Assembly: GCA_025960445.1 (NCBI GenBank)
Contig: JAICIT010000183.1
Location: 1 to 5,992, forward strand
Length of the DNA stretch: 5,992 bases
Direction: 5' to 3'
DNA from: Bradyrhizobium sp.
GTDB lineage: Bacteria; Pseudomonadota; Alphaproteobacteria; Rhizobiales; Xanthobacteraceae
How positions within the stretch are numbered: position 1 is the stretch's first letter; the number at the start of each line of letters is the position of its first letter. The notes below the pieces were generated by a model. That model saw nothing but the letters and a program-made list of their open reading frames with translations, searched no databases and had not been told where the DNA came from. Made by a program: the position numbers and the translations under genes. Shown one piece after another: positions 5,436-5,992 of the stretch.

Positions 5436-5974
5436 GGGGTGGATGTACCCGCATCTTCGGGCGTGTCGCCCTCAATTTCCTCGGGCAATTCGATCACCAC
5501 GCGTCCGCCCGGCAGATCGACCGAGGGTACCACGGCATTCGTGAACGGCAGCAGCATGGTCGCTCCATGCGGCGGCGCGATCTCAATGATGTCGCCGGCG
5601 CCGAAATTGTGAATGGCCACCACACGGCCGAGCGGCTCGTTCGCCGTTGTCAGCGCGGCGAGTCCGATCAGATCGGCGTGGTAGAATTCATCGTCGCTGG
5701 TGGCCGGCAGCCTGTCGCGCGCAACATAGAGTTCGAGACCATTGAGCCGTTCGGCCTCTTCGCGGCTCACAACCCCTTTCAAGGTGGCGACCAGATGCCC
5801 TTTTGCCTCGCGGGCGCTGGTCAACTCGAACTGACGCGCGCCATCTTTTGTGACCAGCGGTCCATAGCGTCGCACGGCCAGCGGGTCCTCAGTAAACGTC
5901 CACAGCTTCACCGCGCCACGCACACCATGCGGGGCGCCGATCCGGGCGACACAAATTTGCGAGGACGACGTCAC
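5432..5974 (-). CDS. rimM: Ribosome maturation factor RimM
   Basis: RimM binds ribosomal protein S19 and helps mature the head of the 30S subunit. The 180-residue protein has the two expected parts: an N-terminal RimM domain starting [20 protein letters not shown] (7-26) and reaching about residue 90, and a C-terminal PRC-barrel domain from [12 protein letters not shown] (94-105) through [18 protein letters not shown] (115-132) to [11 protein letters not shown]. The tail is acidic ([10 protein letters not shown]). The start is GTG at 5974; an in-frame TGA lies three codons upstream at 5983-5981, so no longer form is possible. GAGG (5985-5988) precedes it by ten bases. The stop overlaps the trmD start by four bases. 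rpsP is the usual upstream neighbour, but the window ends 18 bases before the start codon, so it is not seen. Confidence 0.96.
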   Translation of the reverse strand: MTSSSQICVARIGAPHGVRGAVKLWTFTEDPLAVRRYGPLVTKDGARQFELTSAREAKGHLVATLKGVVSREEAERLNGLELYVARDRLPATSDDEFYHADLIGLAALTTANEPLGRVVAIHNFGAGDIIEIAPPHGATMLLPFTNAVVPSVDLPGGRVVIELPEEIEGDTPEDAGTSTP

Positions 5975-5992
5975 CGGGTCTCATCCTCTGAA

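Noticed and set aside
5889..5984. Short minus-strand ORF from ATG 5984, overlapping the rimM start in another frame
   Set aside because: It ends after about 31 codons inside rimM and has no protein-like character; the GAGG site serves the rimM GTG equally well.

Overview
The window reads as ordinary chromosome from a GC-rich alphaproteobacterium, most likely Bradyrhizobiaceae (the Bradyrhizobium / Rhodopseudomonas / Nitrobacter / Afipia group). The evidence is the minus-strand order rimM-trmD-rplS with leuC next, and a set of small exported Tyr-, His- and Gly-rich proteins of a kind I associate with that family. The genus call rests on recall of protein style, not on a search. I see no mobile element, CRISPR array, tRNA, rRNA or phage gene.

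Right half, all minus strand. rimM (5432-5974) and trmD (4713-5435) overlap by four bases (ATGA). rplS (4159-4539) follows after a 173-base gap. A strong intrinsic terminator (4110-4136) closes this ribosome-maturation and tRNA-modification unit. leuC (2430-3842) comes next behind its own 267-base leader, which has a candidate promoter -10, so it is probably a separate transcription unit. It encodes the large subunit of 3-isopropylmalate dehydratase. The partner leuD is not in the window. A small basic Trp-rich gene (2066-2269) lies 160 bases downstream of leuC on the same strand.

Left half. On the minus strand, the first 74 codons of a probable zincin-like metallopeptidase run off the left edge (1-222). 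Divergent from it are three plus-strand genes for small exported proteins of unknown function: a 112-residue protein with two Cys, a 91-residue Tyr/Pro-rich protein 20 bases downstream, and, after a 307-base gap, a 214-residue Gly/His-rich protein with 22 consecutive glycines and a His/Arg/Trp tail. A hairpin at 2015-2040 sits between this last gene and the convergent Trp-rich gene and can serve as a terminator for both.

I found no convincing new multi-gene system. The points most worth a second look are the Gly/His-rich exported protein and its Tyr-rich neighbours, the leuC leader with a possible leaderless small ORF, an open frame without a normal start codon just after leuC, and the small Trp-rich gene.
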